Source: Sphingomonas sp. (GTDB lineage Bacteria; Pseudomonadota; Alphaproteobacteria; Sphingomonadales; Sphingomonadaceae). Taken from it: a stretch of DNA of 64,000 nt. Position numbers and translations under genes: made by a program. This document shows, piece after piece, positions 1 through 8,651 of the stretch. Position 1 is the first letter of the stretch. The number at the start of each line of letters is the position of its first letter. Under the pieces are notes generated by a model, which saw only the letters and a program-made list of their open reading frames with translations, ran no database searches and was not told the DNA's origin. Location: the NCBI RefSeq assembly GCF_017745215.1, contig NZ_JAGHZV010000018.1, positions 1 to 64,000 of the forward strand. Reading direction: 5' to 3'.

Positions 1-178
1 GGCCGAAAAAAGGCAATCCCTGCTGTTTCAGCAAAGCTGAAACAGATGCGGCACCGGCCCGCTCCCCCACCCGGCCACCCAACGGAAGTTTATTCTATGG
101 GTGGCCGGGTGGGGGAGCGGGCCGGTGCCGCATCTGTTTCAGCTTTGCTGAAACAGCAGGGATTGCCTTTTTTCGGCC
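1..178. repeat. Family A palindrome, copy 1 (81-bp perfect inverted repeat)
   Basis: Bases 1-81 are the exact reverse complement of 98-178, around a 16-base loop containing TATTCTA. Each arm holds its own smaller hairpin (CTGTTTCAGC aaa GCTGAAACAG) and a GC-rich core ending in GGCCACCCA. The left arm starts at the first base of the window, so the element may extend further left. The core and loop recur at 23176-23261 and, with a degenerate left arm, at 56696-56777. The element lies upstream of the cyclophilin gene. Its function is unknown; cruciform, terminator or REP-like element are all possible. Confidence 0.9.
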
Positions 179-263
179 CAACCGCTGCCCGAACATGCTC
201 TAGGCGCGCTCCTCCGATTGGATTAGACCGCGCGCCGACGACTTTCTCCCGGTGAGGATCCTG

Positions 264-977
264 ATGCGTTTCGTGACCGCTGCCCTGGCCGCCCTGGCCG
301 CACTTCTCGTTTCGTCGCCGGCAATGGCCCAAGGCGGCGGGCCCAAGCAGAAGCCCGAGCCGATCATCCTGGGCAACGTCAATGCCGCGCCCGACGCCTT
401 CAAGGCGCCCGCGCCCGACGACGCGACGAATCAATGGGTACTCGACCTCTCCTCGGGCGGCCGCGTCGTGATCCTGCTGCGCCCGGACGTCGCGCCCAAG
501 ATGGTCGAGCGGATCAAGATCCTCACGCGCCAGCATTTCTACGACAACACCGTCTTCCACCGCGTCAACGACGCGCCCGAAGGCATGGCGCAGGGCGGCG
601 ACCCCAAGGGCGACGGCACCGGGGGGTCGGACCTGCCCAACGTCCCCGCCGAGTTCAGCCGCCTGCCGCACGTCCGCGGCGCCGTCTCGGCCGCGCGCGC
701 CGAGGACAAGGACAGCGCGAACAGCCAGTTCTTCATCATGTTCGAGCCCAAGCTCTCGTTCGACGAGAACTACACCGTGTTCGGGCGCGTGATCTCGGGG
801 ATGCAATGGGTCGACGCGATCCAGCGCGGCGAGCCGCCCGCGAACCCGACCAAGATCCTCCACGCCTATATCGGCTCGGACAATCCGCCGGCCTATCAGG
901 GCGAGGCGCCGGCCAAGGTGCTGCCCGCGGGCGAGAAGGAAGTGACGCTACCGGGCACGGCGCCGCCCAAGCCCTGA
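264..977 (+). CDS. Periplasmic peptidyl-prolyl cis-trans isomerase, cyclophilin type
   Basis: Catalyses cis-trans isomerisation of proline peptide bonds, helping exported proteins fold. The roughly 237-residue product has an N-terminal signal peptide ending near AMAQ, then a cyclophilin domain with the family landmarks FHRV and GGDP in the first half and SQFFIMF further on. The ATG at 264 is preferred over the track GTG at 252 because GAGG lies six bases upstream and the signal peptide then begins MRFVT. A proline-rich tail (PGTAPPKP) ends the protein. It is followed after about 40 bases by queA on the same strand, so the two may be co-transcribed. Periplasmic location is inferred from the signal peptide. 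Confidence 0.9.
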   Translation: MRFVTAALAALAALLVSSPAMAQGGGPKQKPEPIILGNVNAAPDAFKAPAPDDATNQWVLDLSSGGRVVILLRPDVAPKMVERIKILTRQHFYDNTVFHRVNDAPEGMAQGGDPKGDGTGGSDLPNVPAEFSRLPHVRGAVSAARAEDKDSANSQFFIMFEPKLSFDENYTVFGRVISGMQWVDAIQRGEPPANPTKILHAYIGSDNPPAYQGEAPAKVLPAGEKEVTLPGTAPPKP

Positions 978-1016
978 CCCGAGGTTAGCAGGCGCCCTTC
1001 GGAGCGCCGCGATGCG

Positions 1017-2072
1017 ATGAACGTCGACCTGTTCGATTTCGAGCTCCCGCCCGAGCGGATCGCGCTGCGCCCGGCCGCGCCGCGCGATTCGGCGCGGCTG
1101 CTGGTGCTCGAGGGCCAGGCGGTGCGCGACCTCCATGTCCACGACCTGCCCGCACAGCTCCGCCCCGGCGACTGCCTCGTCTTCAACGACACGCGCGTGA
1201 TCCCCGCGCAGCTCCAGGGGCTCCGGGGGACCCGCGGGGACGGCGCACAGAGCGCAGCGGGGCCGAAGATCGGCGCGACGCTCCACAAGCGCGAGGGGCC
1301 GCGGCGCTGGCGCGCCTTCGTCCGCAACGCCAAACGGCTGCGCGAAGGCGACGAGATCGACTTCGGCGCCGGCGTCACCGCCATCGCCGCCGACCGCGCC
1401 GACGACGGGAGCTTCGCACTCGACTTCGCCGGCGACGAGCCGGTCGAGCTGCTGCTCGAGCGCGCCGGACACATGCCGCTGCCGCCGTACATCGCCTCGA
1501 AACGCCCGACCGACGCGCGCGATGCCGAGGATTACCAGACGATGTTCGCCGCCGAGCCCGGCGCGGTCGCGGCCCCCACCGCGGCGCTCCACTTCACTCC
1601 GGAGCTGGTCGAGGCGCTCGACGCCGCGCGCGTGGGGCATGCGACGCTGACGCTCCACGTCGGCGCGGGCACGTTCCTGCCGGTCAAGGCCGAGGACACC
1701 GACGCGCATCGCATGCACGCCGAATGGGGCCGCATCGACGCCGCCACTGCCGACCGGCTCAACGCCGTGCGCCACGCGGGCGGGCGGCTGATCGCGGTCG
1801 GCACCACCAGCCTCCGCCTGATCGAGAGCGCCTGCGGAGAGGACGGCGTGATCCGCCCGTTCGAGGGCGACACCGCGATCTTCATCATCCCCGGCTATCG
1901 CTTCCGCGGCGTCGACGGGCTCATCACCAACTTCCACCTGCCGCGCTCGACGCTGTTCATGCTGGTCTCGGCGCTGATGGGGCTGGAGCGGATGCAGGAC
2001 GCCTATGCGCATGCGATCGCGGAAGGGTATCGCTTCTATTCCTACGGGGATGCGTCGCTGCTGCTGCCATAG
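1017..2072 (+). CDS. queA: S-adenosylmethionine:tRNA ribosyltransferase-isomerase QueA
   Basis: Transfers and isomerises the ribosyl part of SAM onto 7-aminomethyl-7-deazaguanine in tRNA, giving epoxyqueuosine. The product is 351 residues, the normal family length, and begins [16 protein letters not shown] as is typical of QueA. Other family stretches visible are [14 protein letters not shown], the mid-protein PLPPYI region and the C-terminal [19 protein letters not shown]. The partner enzymes Tgt and QueG are encoded at about 7.5 kb and 34 kb of this window. The gene ends 12 bases before the end of the convergent SEC-C gene. Confidence 0.96.
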   Translation: MNVDLFDFELPPERIALRPAAPRDSARLLVLEGQAVRDLHVHDLPAQLRPGDCLVFNDTRVIPAQLQGLRGTRGDGAQSAAGPKIGATLHKREGPRRWRAFVRNAKRLREGDEIDFGAGVTAIAADRADDGSFALDFAGDEPVELLLERAGHMPLPPYIASKRPTDARDAEDYQTMFAAEPGAVAAPTAALHFTPELVEALDAARVGHATLTLHVGAGTFLPVKAEDTDAHRMHAEWGRIDAATADRLNAVRHAGGRLIAVGTTSLRLIESACGEDGVIRPFEGDTAIFIIPGYRFRGVDGLITNFHLPRSTLFMLVSALMGLERMQDAYAHAIAEGYRFYSYGDASLLLP

Positions 2073-2084
2073 TCCCCTTCCCGC

Positions 2085-2717
2085 CTAGTTCAGGCCACAG
2101 CATTTCTTGTATTTCTTGCCCGAACCGCAGGGACAGCGATCGTTTCGGCCGATCTTCCCTTCCGAGGGACGCCGATCATTCTCGAGCCGCCATTCGTGAA
2201 GCAATTGAACCCAATTCGCGAGGAAGACACCCACGTCGTCATGCGCAGCGATGAGTCCGGTCTCGTCGAGGCTCATCGTCCGGTTCGCGACCGCCACGAG
2301 CGTGACGATCCCGTCCAGCGCCGCTTTCGCGACGGCGTCTTCGCTGGCGCGCAGGCGGTTCCAACCTTTCGGCGCGAGCTTCAATGCGAGCGCGAAACCT
2401 TCGATCCAGAGCTCCCATAGCGATTCACCGTCTCTCGGATCGGTGTCCAGCAGGGGCACGTATTCGCCCGGGCGCCCAAGGCTCGCCACCGTGTCGTCAT
2501 GGTGGCGCATGACGAGGGCGACGAAACGCTCGGCCTCCCCATCGGTCTCGAAGGGCGGCTCGCCTCCGTTCCATATGCGGGGGAGCCAATCGGACGGCGG
2601 GATCGGTTCGGGGCTGACGATCACGCCGGTCACGAAACCGTCGAGTTCCGAAAGCAGCATTCCCTCGTCGTCCAGTCCCAGCAACAGCGATTCGAGGTCG
2701 TCCAGATAATCGTTCAC
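2085..2717 (-). CDS. UPF0149/YecA-like protein with C-terminal SEC-C zinc motif
   Basis: About 210 residues. The N-terminal two-thirds resemble the UPF0149 (YecA) family, an all-helical domain of unknown role. The C-terminus carries a complete SEC-C zinc-binding motif, [13 protein letters not shown], as at the end of SecA and in several ribosome- or chaperone-associated proteins. The GTG at 2717 is favoured over the upstream track start because GGGAG lies seven bases before it and the protein then begins at the conserved acidic helix [12 protein letters not shown]. It converges on queA. Its biochemical role is not known. Confidence 0.82.
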   Translation of the reverse strand: MNDYLDDLESLLLGLDDEGMLLSELDGFVTGVIVSPEPIPPSDWLPRIWNGGEPPFETDGEAERFVALVMRHHDDTVASLGRPGEYVPLLDTDPRDGESLWELWIEGFALALKLAPKGWNRLRASEDAVAKAALDGIVTLVAVANRTMSLDETGLIAAHDDVGVFLANWVQLLHEWRLENDRRPSEGKIGRNDRCPCGSGKKYKKCCGLN

Positions 2718-2872
2718 GAGTCGCTCCCGTCGATGGCGAGGCCATGATAGCAGCGCTCCTCGGCACTGCGACAAGCCGCGACATCTATGGCGCGCCCGCT
2801 ACCGCGAGTCGCCATGCCTCGGACACAATACCGCGCTCTGTGATGGCGTCCTCGTGTGGAGATTCTTGCCTG

Positions 2873-3424
2873 ATGCGTCCCCTGCTGCTGCTCGCCGGCC
2901 TGCTGGTCGCCACGCCCGCCTTCGCCCAATCGGGCCATCGGCTCCCGCGCGGCGACGCGCCGCCGCAGGACGCCCGCTCGCAGCAGCCCGCCGCGACGAT
3001 CATCGCCGAGCCGGTCGCGATGATGATCGCCGCCTTCGATTCGGACGGCGACGCCAGGGTGACCCGCGCCGAGTTCGATGCGGGGCTGAGGCACGCCTGG
3101 GCCGGGGTCGGCGGCGGCTCGGCGGGCTATATCGGCTATTCGGACTGGGCGGCGACCTGGCTCGGCGACCGCAACGCGCTGCCCAGCCCGTTCGAGCTCG
3201 ACACCAACGGCGACAACCGCATCACCTTCGACGAGCTGGCGGCGCGCTTCGACCTCTATTTCACGCGCTTCGACGCCAACAAGGACGGCGTGATCACCCG
3301 CAGCGAGCTGATCCAGATCCGCGCACCGGGGATGGGCCCGGGCGACCGCCGGGGCGGCGGGATGCGGCGGCGCGGCGGCTGGGGCGGCAGCCAGGGCGGC
3401 GGCGGAATGGGCCCGGGCGAATGA
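2873..3424 (+). CDS. Exported EF-hand calcium-binding protein
   Basis: About 183 residues. A signal peptide (MRPLLLLAGLLVATPAFAQ) is followed by at least three EF-hand-like loops: DSDGDARVTRAEF, DTNGDNRITFDEL and DANKDGVITRSEL. The spacing and acidic residues fit calcium coordination. The C-terminal tail is glycine/arginine-rich and low complexity (RRGGGMRRRGGWGG). The start at 2873 is chosen for the signal peptide, with GGAGA upstream; the longer track start is unlikely. It is probably a periplasmic calcium-responsive or calcium-buffering protein, but the partner is unknown. Confidence 0.8.
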   Translation: MRPLLLLAGLLVATPAFAQSGHRLPRGDAPPQDARSQQPAATIIAEPVAMMIAAFDSDGDARVTRAEFDAGLRHAWAGVGGGSAGYIGYSDWAATWLGDRNALPSPFELDTNGDNRITFDELAARFDLYFTRFDANKDGVITRSELIQIRAPGMGPGDRRGGGMRRRGGWGGSQGGGGMGPGE

Positions 3425-3466
3425 TGTCCTAGCATCACATGCACTTGCCCCGCTAAGACAGCGGCG

Positions 3467-4480
3467 ATGGCCGCGCATTCTCACGACCACCACGGGCACA
3501 GCCACGGGCACGGCCATAGCCATGCCCACGGCCATTCGCACGGGCACGGACACGTCCACGCTCCCGCCGACTTCGGCCGCGCCTTCGCGATCGGCACGGT
3601 GCTCAACCTCGGCTTCGTGCTGGTCGAGGGGCTCGCCGGCATGTGGATCGGCTCGATGGCGCTGCTCGCCGACGCGGGGCACAATCTCTCGGACGTGCTC
3701 GGGCTGCTGATCGCCTGGGGCGGCGCCGAGCTCGCCAAGCGGCCCGCATCGAAGCGCTTCACCTACGGCTATCGCGGCTCGACGATCCTCGCCGCGCTGT
3801 TCAACGCGGTGCTGCTGCTCGTCGCGGTCGGCGCGATCGCGCTCGAGGCGCGGCAGCGGCTCTCGTGGCAGCCGCAGGTGCCCGGCGGCACGATGATGAT
3901 CGTCGCGGCGGTGGGCATCGTCATCAACCTCTCTACCGCGCTGCTCTTCGTCAGCGGGCGCAAGGGCGACGTCAACATCCGCGGCGCCTTCCTCCACATG
4001 GCGGCCGATGCGGCGGTCTCGGCCGGGGTGGTGATCGGCGGCGGGCTGATCCTGCTCACCGGCATGAGTTGGATCGACCCGATGATCAGCCTCGTGATCA
4101 TCGTCGTGATCCTTTGGAGCACCTGGGGGCTGCTCAAGGAATCGCTCACCATGGCGATGCACGCGGTGCCCGCGGGGATCGATCCCGAGGCGGTCGAGGC
4201 GCTGCTCGAGGGCCTGCCCGGGGTTTGCCGCGTGCACGATCTCCATATCTGGCCTATGAGCACCACCGAAGCGGCGCTCACGGCGCACCTCGTGATGCCC
4301 GATGGTCATCCGGGTGACGCATTCCTGATGGACCTGCAGCAGCGGTTGGCGCACGATTTCGGAATCGAGCATACGACCGTGCAGATCGAATTGGGCGACG
4401 GGGCGGAATGCCGCATGACGCATGGCCATGAAGGGGCGGAAACGGGGAATGAACATGATCACGGCCACGCACATGGCTGA
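3467..4480 (+). CDS. Cation diffusion facilitator (CDF) metal exporter
   Basis: A 337-residue inner-membrane proton/divalent-metal antiporter of the CDF family (CzcD/ZitB-like). The first 30 residues are almost entirely His and Gly in HSHGHGH repeats, and the C-terminus ends HDHGHAHG, both likely metal-binding. Six membrane segments follow; two carry the diagnostic dyads, ALLADAGHNLSD (segment 2) and HMAADAAVSAG (segment 5). A cytoplasmic C-terminal domain follows with HDLHIWPMS. The substrate is most likely zinc, but this rests on family and His richness only. The 3' end overlaps the start of the HAD phosphatase gene, suggesting co-translation. Confidence 0.92.
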   Translation: MAAHSHDHHGHSHGHGHSHAHGHSHGHGHVHAPADFGRAFAIGTVLNLGFVLVEGLAGMWIGSMALLADAGHNLSDVLGLLIAWGGAELAKRPASKRFTYGYRGSTILAALFNAVLLLVAVGAIALEARQRLSWQPQVPGGTMMIVAAVGIVINLSTALLFVSGRKGDVNIRGAFLHMAADAAVSAGVVIGGGLILLTGMSWIDPMISLVIIVVILWSTWGLLKESLTMAMHAVPAGIDPEAVEALLEGLPGVCRVHDLHIWPMSTTEAALTAHLVMPDGHPGDAFLMDLQQRLAHDFGIEHTTVQIELGDGAECRMTHGHEGAETGNEHDHGHAHG

Positions 4481-5165
4481 GACGGCGCCGGGCGCGCCGG
4501 GCCTGCGCGCGTCCGCCGCGGGGGAGCTCCCGCCGATTCGCCTGGTCATCTTCGATTTCGACGGCACGCTGTCGGACAGCGGCGACTGGTTCCTCTCGGT
4601 GGTCGACGAGCTGGCGGCGAAGTTCCGCTTCCGCACCGTCGCCGACCATGAGGTCGAGATGCTGCGGAACAAGAGCTCGCGCGAAGTGATCAACTATCTC
4701 GGCATCGCGCGCTGGAAGCTGCCGCTGATCGCGCGCTACGTCCGCCGGCTGGTCGGGCAGAACGCCGACCAGATCGAGCTCTTCCCCGGCACCCCCGACC
4801 TGCTCGAGCGGCTGCGCGCGAGCGGGGTCAAGATCGCGCTGGTGACGTCGAACTCCGAGGCCAATGCCCGCGCGATCCTGGGCGAGGAGAATGCCGCACG
4901 AATCGACTTCTTCGCCTGCGGCTCCTCGCTGTTCGGCAAGGCGCCCAAGTTCCGCCGCACGCTCAAGAAGCTCGGCATCGCCGCCGACGAGGTCCTTTCG
5001 GTCGGCGACGAGACGCGCGACATCGACGCGGCGCGCGAAGTGGGCATGCGCGTCGGCTCGGTGCTGTGGGGCTATGCCAGCGAGGACGTGCTTGCCGGCC
5101 TCGGCCCCGACGCGCTGTTCCGCACACCGCAGGACATCCTCGATTACGTCGAGGCGAATCGCTGA
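4455..5165 (+). CDS. HAD-superfamily hydrolase (phosphoglycolate phosphatase-like)
   Basis: About 236 residues. Motif I is FDFDGTLSDS with the nucleophilic Asp, motif II is the VTSN stretch, motif III the Lys of GKAPKFRR, and motif IV is GDETRDIDAA, so the hydrolase core is intact. The start at 4455 is chosen because GGGGA lies six bases upstream; the gene then overlaps the CDF gene by 26 bases. The substrate cannot be read from the sequence; phosphoglycolate or another small phosphate ester is likely. Confidence 0.85.
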   Translation: MITATHMAETAPGAPGLRASAAGELPPIRLVIFDFDGTLSDSGDWFLSVVDELAAKFRFRTVADHEVEMLRNKSSREVINYLGIARWKLPLIARYVRRLVGQNADQIELFPGTPDLLERLRASGVKIALVTSNSEANARAILGEENAARIDFFACGSSLFGKAPKFRRTLKKLGIAADEVLSVGDETRDIDAAREVGMRVGSVLWGYASEDVLAGLGPDALFRTPQDILDYVEANR

Positions 5166-5171
5166 GGCACG

Positions 5172-5189
5172 ACTCGCTCAGCCGAGCGA
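5172..5189. terminator. Short hairpin between convergent genes
   Basis: CTCGCTC agcc GAGCGAG forms a seven-base-pair stem at the meeting point of the HAD gene and the convergent membrane-protein gene, overlapping the last codons of the latter. There is no strong T-run, so termination is only a suggestion. Confidence 0.35.
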
Positions 5190-5741
5190 GCGAGACAGCC
5201 AGGCGACCGGGCCCGAGAGGATGAGCAGCGCGAGCACGAGCCCGTGCCACCAGCGCGCGCGGACGACGATCATCGAGACCATCACCGCCAGTACCGCCAG
5301 GTCCGGAATCCGCCCGCCGATCGCCAGCCGGCCGTCGCGAATCGCCGCCTCGACGATCGAGCGGCCCAGCGCCCAGGCGAGCGTCAGCGCGAACAGCGTC
5401 CAGATGAACCGCCGGTTCTCGGCATAATAGTCGCGGAGCGACAGCCCCGCCGCGGGAACCTCGTCGGGCAGCACCGCGCTGGTGAGCAGGAACAGCAGGA
5501 TCAACTGGACGAGCACCGGCACGAAGGCGCCGATCGTCGTCGGCTTCTCGCTCGGTGCATAGAGCGACCACCAGATCATGATGTTGACCATCAGCACCGC
5601 CACGGCAGCGGCGAGCGCCGCCCAGTCCCACGTCACGCGCGCCCGGGCGCGCAACAGCCCCTTCAGGCTGACCAGAAGGTCGCTGATCGCCAGCCCGACG
5701 ACGATCGAGGCGAGCACCAGCACATATTCATAGGGTCCCAT
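5178..5741 (-). CDS. Multi-pass membrane protein of unknown function
   Basis: About 187 residues with roughly five or six hydrophobic helices (for example YEYVLVLASIVVGLAISDLL and LAVLAVMVSMIVV). No family motif was recognised. The ATG at 5741 is chosen because a GGGGG run sits six bases upstream; the track ATG at 5747 abuts it. The gene converges with the HAD phosphatase gene and is divergent from the MarR-GNAT gene about 100 bases away, so the two may share a control region. Confidence 0.7.
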   Translation of the reverse strand: MGPYEYVLVLASIVVGLAISDLLVSLKGLLRARARVTWDWAALAAAVAVLMVNIMIWWSLYAPSEKPTTIGAFVPVLVQLILLFLLTSAVLPDEVPAAGLSLRDYYAENRRFIWTLFALTLAWALGRSIVEAAIRDGRLAIGGRIPDLAVLAVMVSMIVVRARWWHGLVLALLILSGPVAWLSRSLG

Positions 5742-5804
5742 CCGCATCCCCCATGCGTGTCCCGGCCAGCATGACGCGGCGGAGGGTTCAGCTCAACCGC
5801 ATCA

Positions 5805-5825
5805 TTACTTGACGTAGTCAACTAA
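5805..5825. promoter_or_regulatory. Candidate MarR-type operator (TTGACgtaGTCAA)
   Basis: A 21-bp imperfect palindrome, TTAcTTGAC gta GTCAAcTAA, with one mismatched position per arm. It ends about 18 bases before the start codon of the MarR-GNAT gene. MarR regulators commonly bind such sites to repress their own gene; binding here is inferred from position. Confidence 0.55.
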
Positions 5826-5843
5826 TCGACGCATCAATCCTGC

Positions 5844-6833
5844 ATGACCCCTGCAATCGACTCGGCCGTCACCAGCTTCCGCGCCTTCAACCGCGTGCAC
5901 ACGCGCTTCGCCGGCGTGCTCACGCCGCGCTACATGGGGAGCGAGCTGAGCCTCGCCGAAGCGCGGATGCTCTACGAGATCGCCGTCCGCGACTCGGTGC
6001 TCGCCAGCGAATTGCAGGCGCTGCTCGACCTCGACGCGGGCTATGCGAGCCGCATCCTGCGCCGCTTCGAGGAGCGCGGCTGGATCGCGCGCGGGCGCGG
6101 CAGCGACGCAAGGCGCCGGCCGATCACGCTAACCGAGGCGGGCCGCGTTGCCTTCGAGTCGCTCGACGCCGCGACGCGCGCCGATGCCGAGCGCGCGCTC
6201 GGCGCGCTGGGCGAAGGCGGCAGCAGGGCGCTCGCCCAGGCGCTCGACACGGCGCGCACGCTGATGGAGGGCGCCGCGCTGCCCTGGACATTGCGCCCGT
6301 TCCGTGCCGGCGACATGGGGATGATCGCCGCGCGCCAGGCGATCCTCTACAACGAGGGCTATGACTGGGGCCGGGGCATGGAAGTGCTGCTCGGCGAAGT
6401 CGTCACCGCCTTCCTGCGCGACTTCCGGCCAGGCCGCGAGCAATGCTGGGTCGCGGAACGCGGCGGGCGGATGCTCGGCTCGGTGTTCCTCGTCGATGCG
6501 GGTGACGGGATCGCCAAGCTCCGGCTGCTTTATGTCGAGCCGGATGCGCGGGGGACCGGCATCGGCCAGGCGCTGGTCGCGACGTGCGTCGAGTTCGCGC
6601 GTGCGGCGGGCTATCGCAAGCTGACGCTCTGGACACACGCGGTGCTCACCAGCGCACGGCGCATCTACGCCGCGGCGGGCATGCGCCTGGTCTCGAGCGA
6701 GGTGCACGAAGCGTTCGGCAAGCCCGAGCTGGGCGAGACCTGGGAAATGGACCTTCAGGGCGAGTCGACATTCGGGGGCGAAAGCCGGCCGGCTCCGACC
6801 GGTTCGACAGCCGGGTTGCAAAATAGGAGTTGA
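5844..6833 (+). CDS. MarR-GNAT fusion: HTH regulator joined to an acetyltransferase
   Basis: A 329-residue two-domain protein. Residues 1-140 form a MarR-type winged helix (helices, then the wing region SRILRRFEERGWIARGRGSDARR). Residues from about 155 to 300 form a GNAT N-acetyltransferase with the acetyl-CoA loop VEPDARGTGIGQALV. This fusion architecture is known in bacteria, but ligands and acetyl acceptors are mostly unidentified. A TTGAC palindrome immediately upstream suggests autoregulation. The last five residues (LQNRS) and the stop codon lie inside repeat family D, so the C-terminal tail after the GNAT domain may be derived from the repeat. Confidence 0.9.
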   Translation: MTPAIDSAVTSFRAFNRVHTRFAGVLTPRYMGSELSLAEARMLYEIAVRDSVLASELQALLDLDAGYASRILRRFEERGWIARGRGSDARRRPITLTEAGRVAFESLDAATRADAERALGALGEGGSRALAQALDTARTLMEGAALPWTLRPFRAGDMGMIAARQAILYNEGYDWGRGMEVLLGEVVTAFLRDFRPGREQCWVAERGGRMLGSVFLVDAGDGIAKLRLLYVEPDARGTGIGQALVATCVEFARAAGYRKLTLWTHAVLTSARRIYAAAGMRLVSSEVHEAFGKPELGETWEMDLQGESTFGGESRPAPTGSTAGLQNRS

Positions 6834-6963
6834 GGCGCGAGCCTGGGTGCCGCTCTTTCGCATCGTCGATCCACACCAGAGTCCCTCCGGGGACCTTCGG
6901 GCATTCGTTCATGCCGAACGGCGTTTTTTCACATTATCGGTGTCAACCGTGTAAACTGTATTA
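6813..6963 (+). repeat. Family D element, copy 1 (151 bp)
   Basis: Matches 52900-53050 in inverted orientation with no length difference. The first 62 bases (GGGTTGCAAAATAGG to GATCCAC) differ at about 6 positions, the last 40 (TTTTTTCACAT to ACTGTATTA) at 3, while the central 49 are largely different but equal in length. The centre of this copy can fold: GTCCCtccGGGGAC and TTCGGGCATtcgttcATGCCGAA. Both copies lie between convergent genes. This one overlaps the end of the MarR-GNAT CDS and ends just before the cupin stop. Confidence 0.85.
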
Positions 6964-6968
6964 CGCTT

Positions 6969-7295
6969 CTATACCACCACTTGGGCGCCGAAGTGGAGCG
7001 CGAGCCACACCGTCGGGCTCGCCGTATGGGTCACCCAATGCCGCGCGCCGGCGGGGACCAGCAGGTGATCCCCCGGCGCCAGCCGCAGCTCGGGCCCGTC
7101 CTCGATCCGCAGCCCCGCCTCGCCGGCGAGCAGCAGCACCCATTCGTCCCAGCCCTGCACCATCGGCTCGGCTTCGGGGGTGGCCTGCCCCATCGACACG
7201 ATCCGCTCGATCCGCACCCCCGGGCGCGCGAGCAGCTCGGTGAAGGCTTCGCCCGCGCGGGCATCGGGCAGGTCGGCGAGGAGATTGTCGGTCAT
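6969..7295 (-). CDS. Small single-domain cupin protein
   Basis: 108 residues forming one conserved beta-barrel cupin domain. The second half carries a recognisable cupin stretch: [17 protein letters not shown], and before it [15 protein letters not shown]. The metal-binding pattern is partial: a His in the C-terminal motif is visible, the N-terminal HxH is replaced. The start at 7295 has GGAGG just upstream; the much longer track ORF is a readthrough. Function is not assignable; small cupins act as metal-dependent enzymes or sensors. It is divergent from tgt, with a family C repeat filling the space between the two starts. Confidence 0.75.
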   Translation of the reverse strand: MTDNLLADLPDARAGEAFTELLARPGVRIERIVSMGQATPEAEPMVQGWDEWVLLLAGEAGLRIEDGPELRLAPGDHLLVPAGARHWVTHTASPTVWLALHFGAQVVV

Positions 7296-7307
7296 GTCCT
7301 CCCTCGT

Positions 7308-7445
7308 AGCCCAATCCTCCCCCGGAGGGGGAGGGGGACCAGCCGCAGGCTGGTGGAGGGGGAGTTCAGCCTTGGCGACGTCGCTCGCGGAGACCCCTCT
7401 CCACCGCTTCGCGGTCCCCCTCTCCCTCCGGGAGAGGATTGGGCT
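7308..7445. repeat. Family C element, copy 1
   Basis: Bounded by a perfect 12-bp inverted repeat, AGCCCAATCCTC and GAGGATTGGGCT, with an internal G/C-rich body (CCCCGGAGGGGGAGGGGGA, later CCACCGCTTCGCGGTCCCC). It fills nearly all of the space between the divergent cupin and tgt start codons, so their promoters must overlap it or lie within it. Related elements are at 21518 and 25346. Confidence 0.8.
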
Positions 7446-7469
7446 GGTTTTTGGCGCCATCAGCGGGCA

Positions 7470-8621
7470 ATGCCCCACGCCATGCCTCCCCGCTTCGACT
7501 TCACCATCCACGCGACCGACGGCAAGGCGCGGCTCGGGACCATCGCGATGCGCCGCGGCGAGATCCGCACGCCGGCCTTCATGCCCGTCGGCACCGCCGC
7601 CACGGTCAAGGCGGTCAAGCCCGCCGACGTGCGCGCCGCGGGCGCCGACATCCTGCTCGGCAACACCTATCACCTGATGCTCCGCCCCGGCGCCGAGCGC
7701 GTCCACCGGCTGGGCGGGCTGCACAGGTTCATGGGCTGGGACCGGCCGATCCTCACCGATTCGGGCGGCTACCAGGTGATGAGCCTCTCCGACCTCACCA
7801 CCCGCGACGAGCAAGGCGTCTCGTTCAAGTCGCACCTCGACGGCTCGCGCCATATGCTGAGCCCCGAGCGATCGATGGAGATCCAGCGGCTGCTCGGCTC
7901 GGACATCGTGATGGCGTTCGACGAGCTCGTCCCCACCACCTCGACCCGCGACGTCCAGGCGCGCGCGATGGAGCGGTCGATGCGCTGGGCGCGCCGCTCG
8001 CGCGATGCTTTCGACGCCGGTGTCGAGCATGCGTCAGGCGCGGCGCTGTTCGGCATCCAGCAGGGCGCGCTCGACGCGCAGCTGCGGGGGGCGTCGGCCG
8101 AAGCGCTGCGCGAGATCGGGTTCGACGGCTATGCGGTCGGCGGGCTCGCGGTCGGCGAGGGCCAGGAAGCGATGTTCGGGGTGCTCGACTATGCCCCGGG
8201 CCAGCTCCCCGAGGACCGGCCGCGCTACCTGATGGGCGTGGGCAAGCCCGACGACATCGTCGGCGCGGTCGAGCGCGGGATCGACATGTTCGATTGCGTG
8301 CTGCCCACGCGCTCGGGCCGCACCGGCCAGGCCTTCACGCGCGCCGGGCCGATCAACATCCGCAACGCCAGGTTCGCCGAGGAGCAGGGCCCGCTCGACC
8401 CCGAATGCCCCTGCCCCGTCTGTGCGCAGTGGAGCCGCGCCTATCTCCATCACCTCGTCCGCGCGGGCGAGATCCTGGGGGCGATGCTGATGACCGAGCA
8501 CAACCTCTGGTTCTACCAGACCCTGATGGCCGACCTGCGCGCGGCGATCGGCGAGGGCCGGCTCAAAGACTTCGCCGACGGCTTCCGCGCGCGCTATTGC
8601 CGCACGAGCGAAAGCGGCTAA
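7470..8621 (+). CDS. tgt: tRNA-guanine transglycosylase Tgt
   Basis: Exchanges guanine 34 of GU(N) tRNAs for 7-aminomethyl-7-deazaguanine in queuosine synthesis. The 383-residue product starts [11 protein letters not shown], or at the second ATG (7482) giving 379. The TIM-barrel catalytic stretch [12 protein letters not shown] and the second catalytic Asp region [18 protein letters not shown] are intact. The zinc site is CPCPVCAQW with a downstream His, CxCxxC-type as in bacterial Tgt. The track start at 6981 runs through the cupin gene and is rejected. Its partners in the pathway, QueA and QueG, are elsewhere in this window. Confidence 0.96.
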   Translation: MPHAMPPRFDFTIHATDGKARLGTIAMRRGEIRTPAFMPVGTAATVKAVKPADVRAAGADILLGNTYHLMLRPGAERVHRLGGLHRFMGWDRPILTDSGGYQVMSLSDLTTRDEQGVSFKSHLDGSRHMLSPERSMEIQRLLGSDIVMAFDELVPTTSTRDVQARAMERSMRWARRSRDAFDAGVEHASGAALFGIQQGALDAQLRGASAEALREIGFDGYAVGGLAVGEGQEAMFGVLDYAPGQLPEDRPRYLMGVGKPDDIVGAVERGIDMFDCVLPTRSGRTGQAFTRAGPINIRNARFAEEQGPLDPECPCPVCAQWSRAYLHHLVRAGEILGAMLMTEHNLWFYQTLMADLRAAIGEGRLKDFADGFRARYCRTSESG

Positions 8622-8651
8622 TCGAAGCGCACGACCAAGGGGGGACCGACG

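Noticed and set aside
6830-6964. Conserved 45-residue peptide in repeat D
   Set aside because: The two copies give similar peptides, but the TTG start lacks proper Shine-Dalgarno spacing and neither copy has a stop near the element end. Treated as a non-coding repeat, with coding potential flagged for testing.
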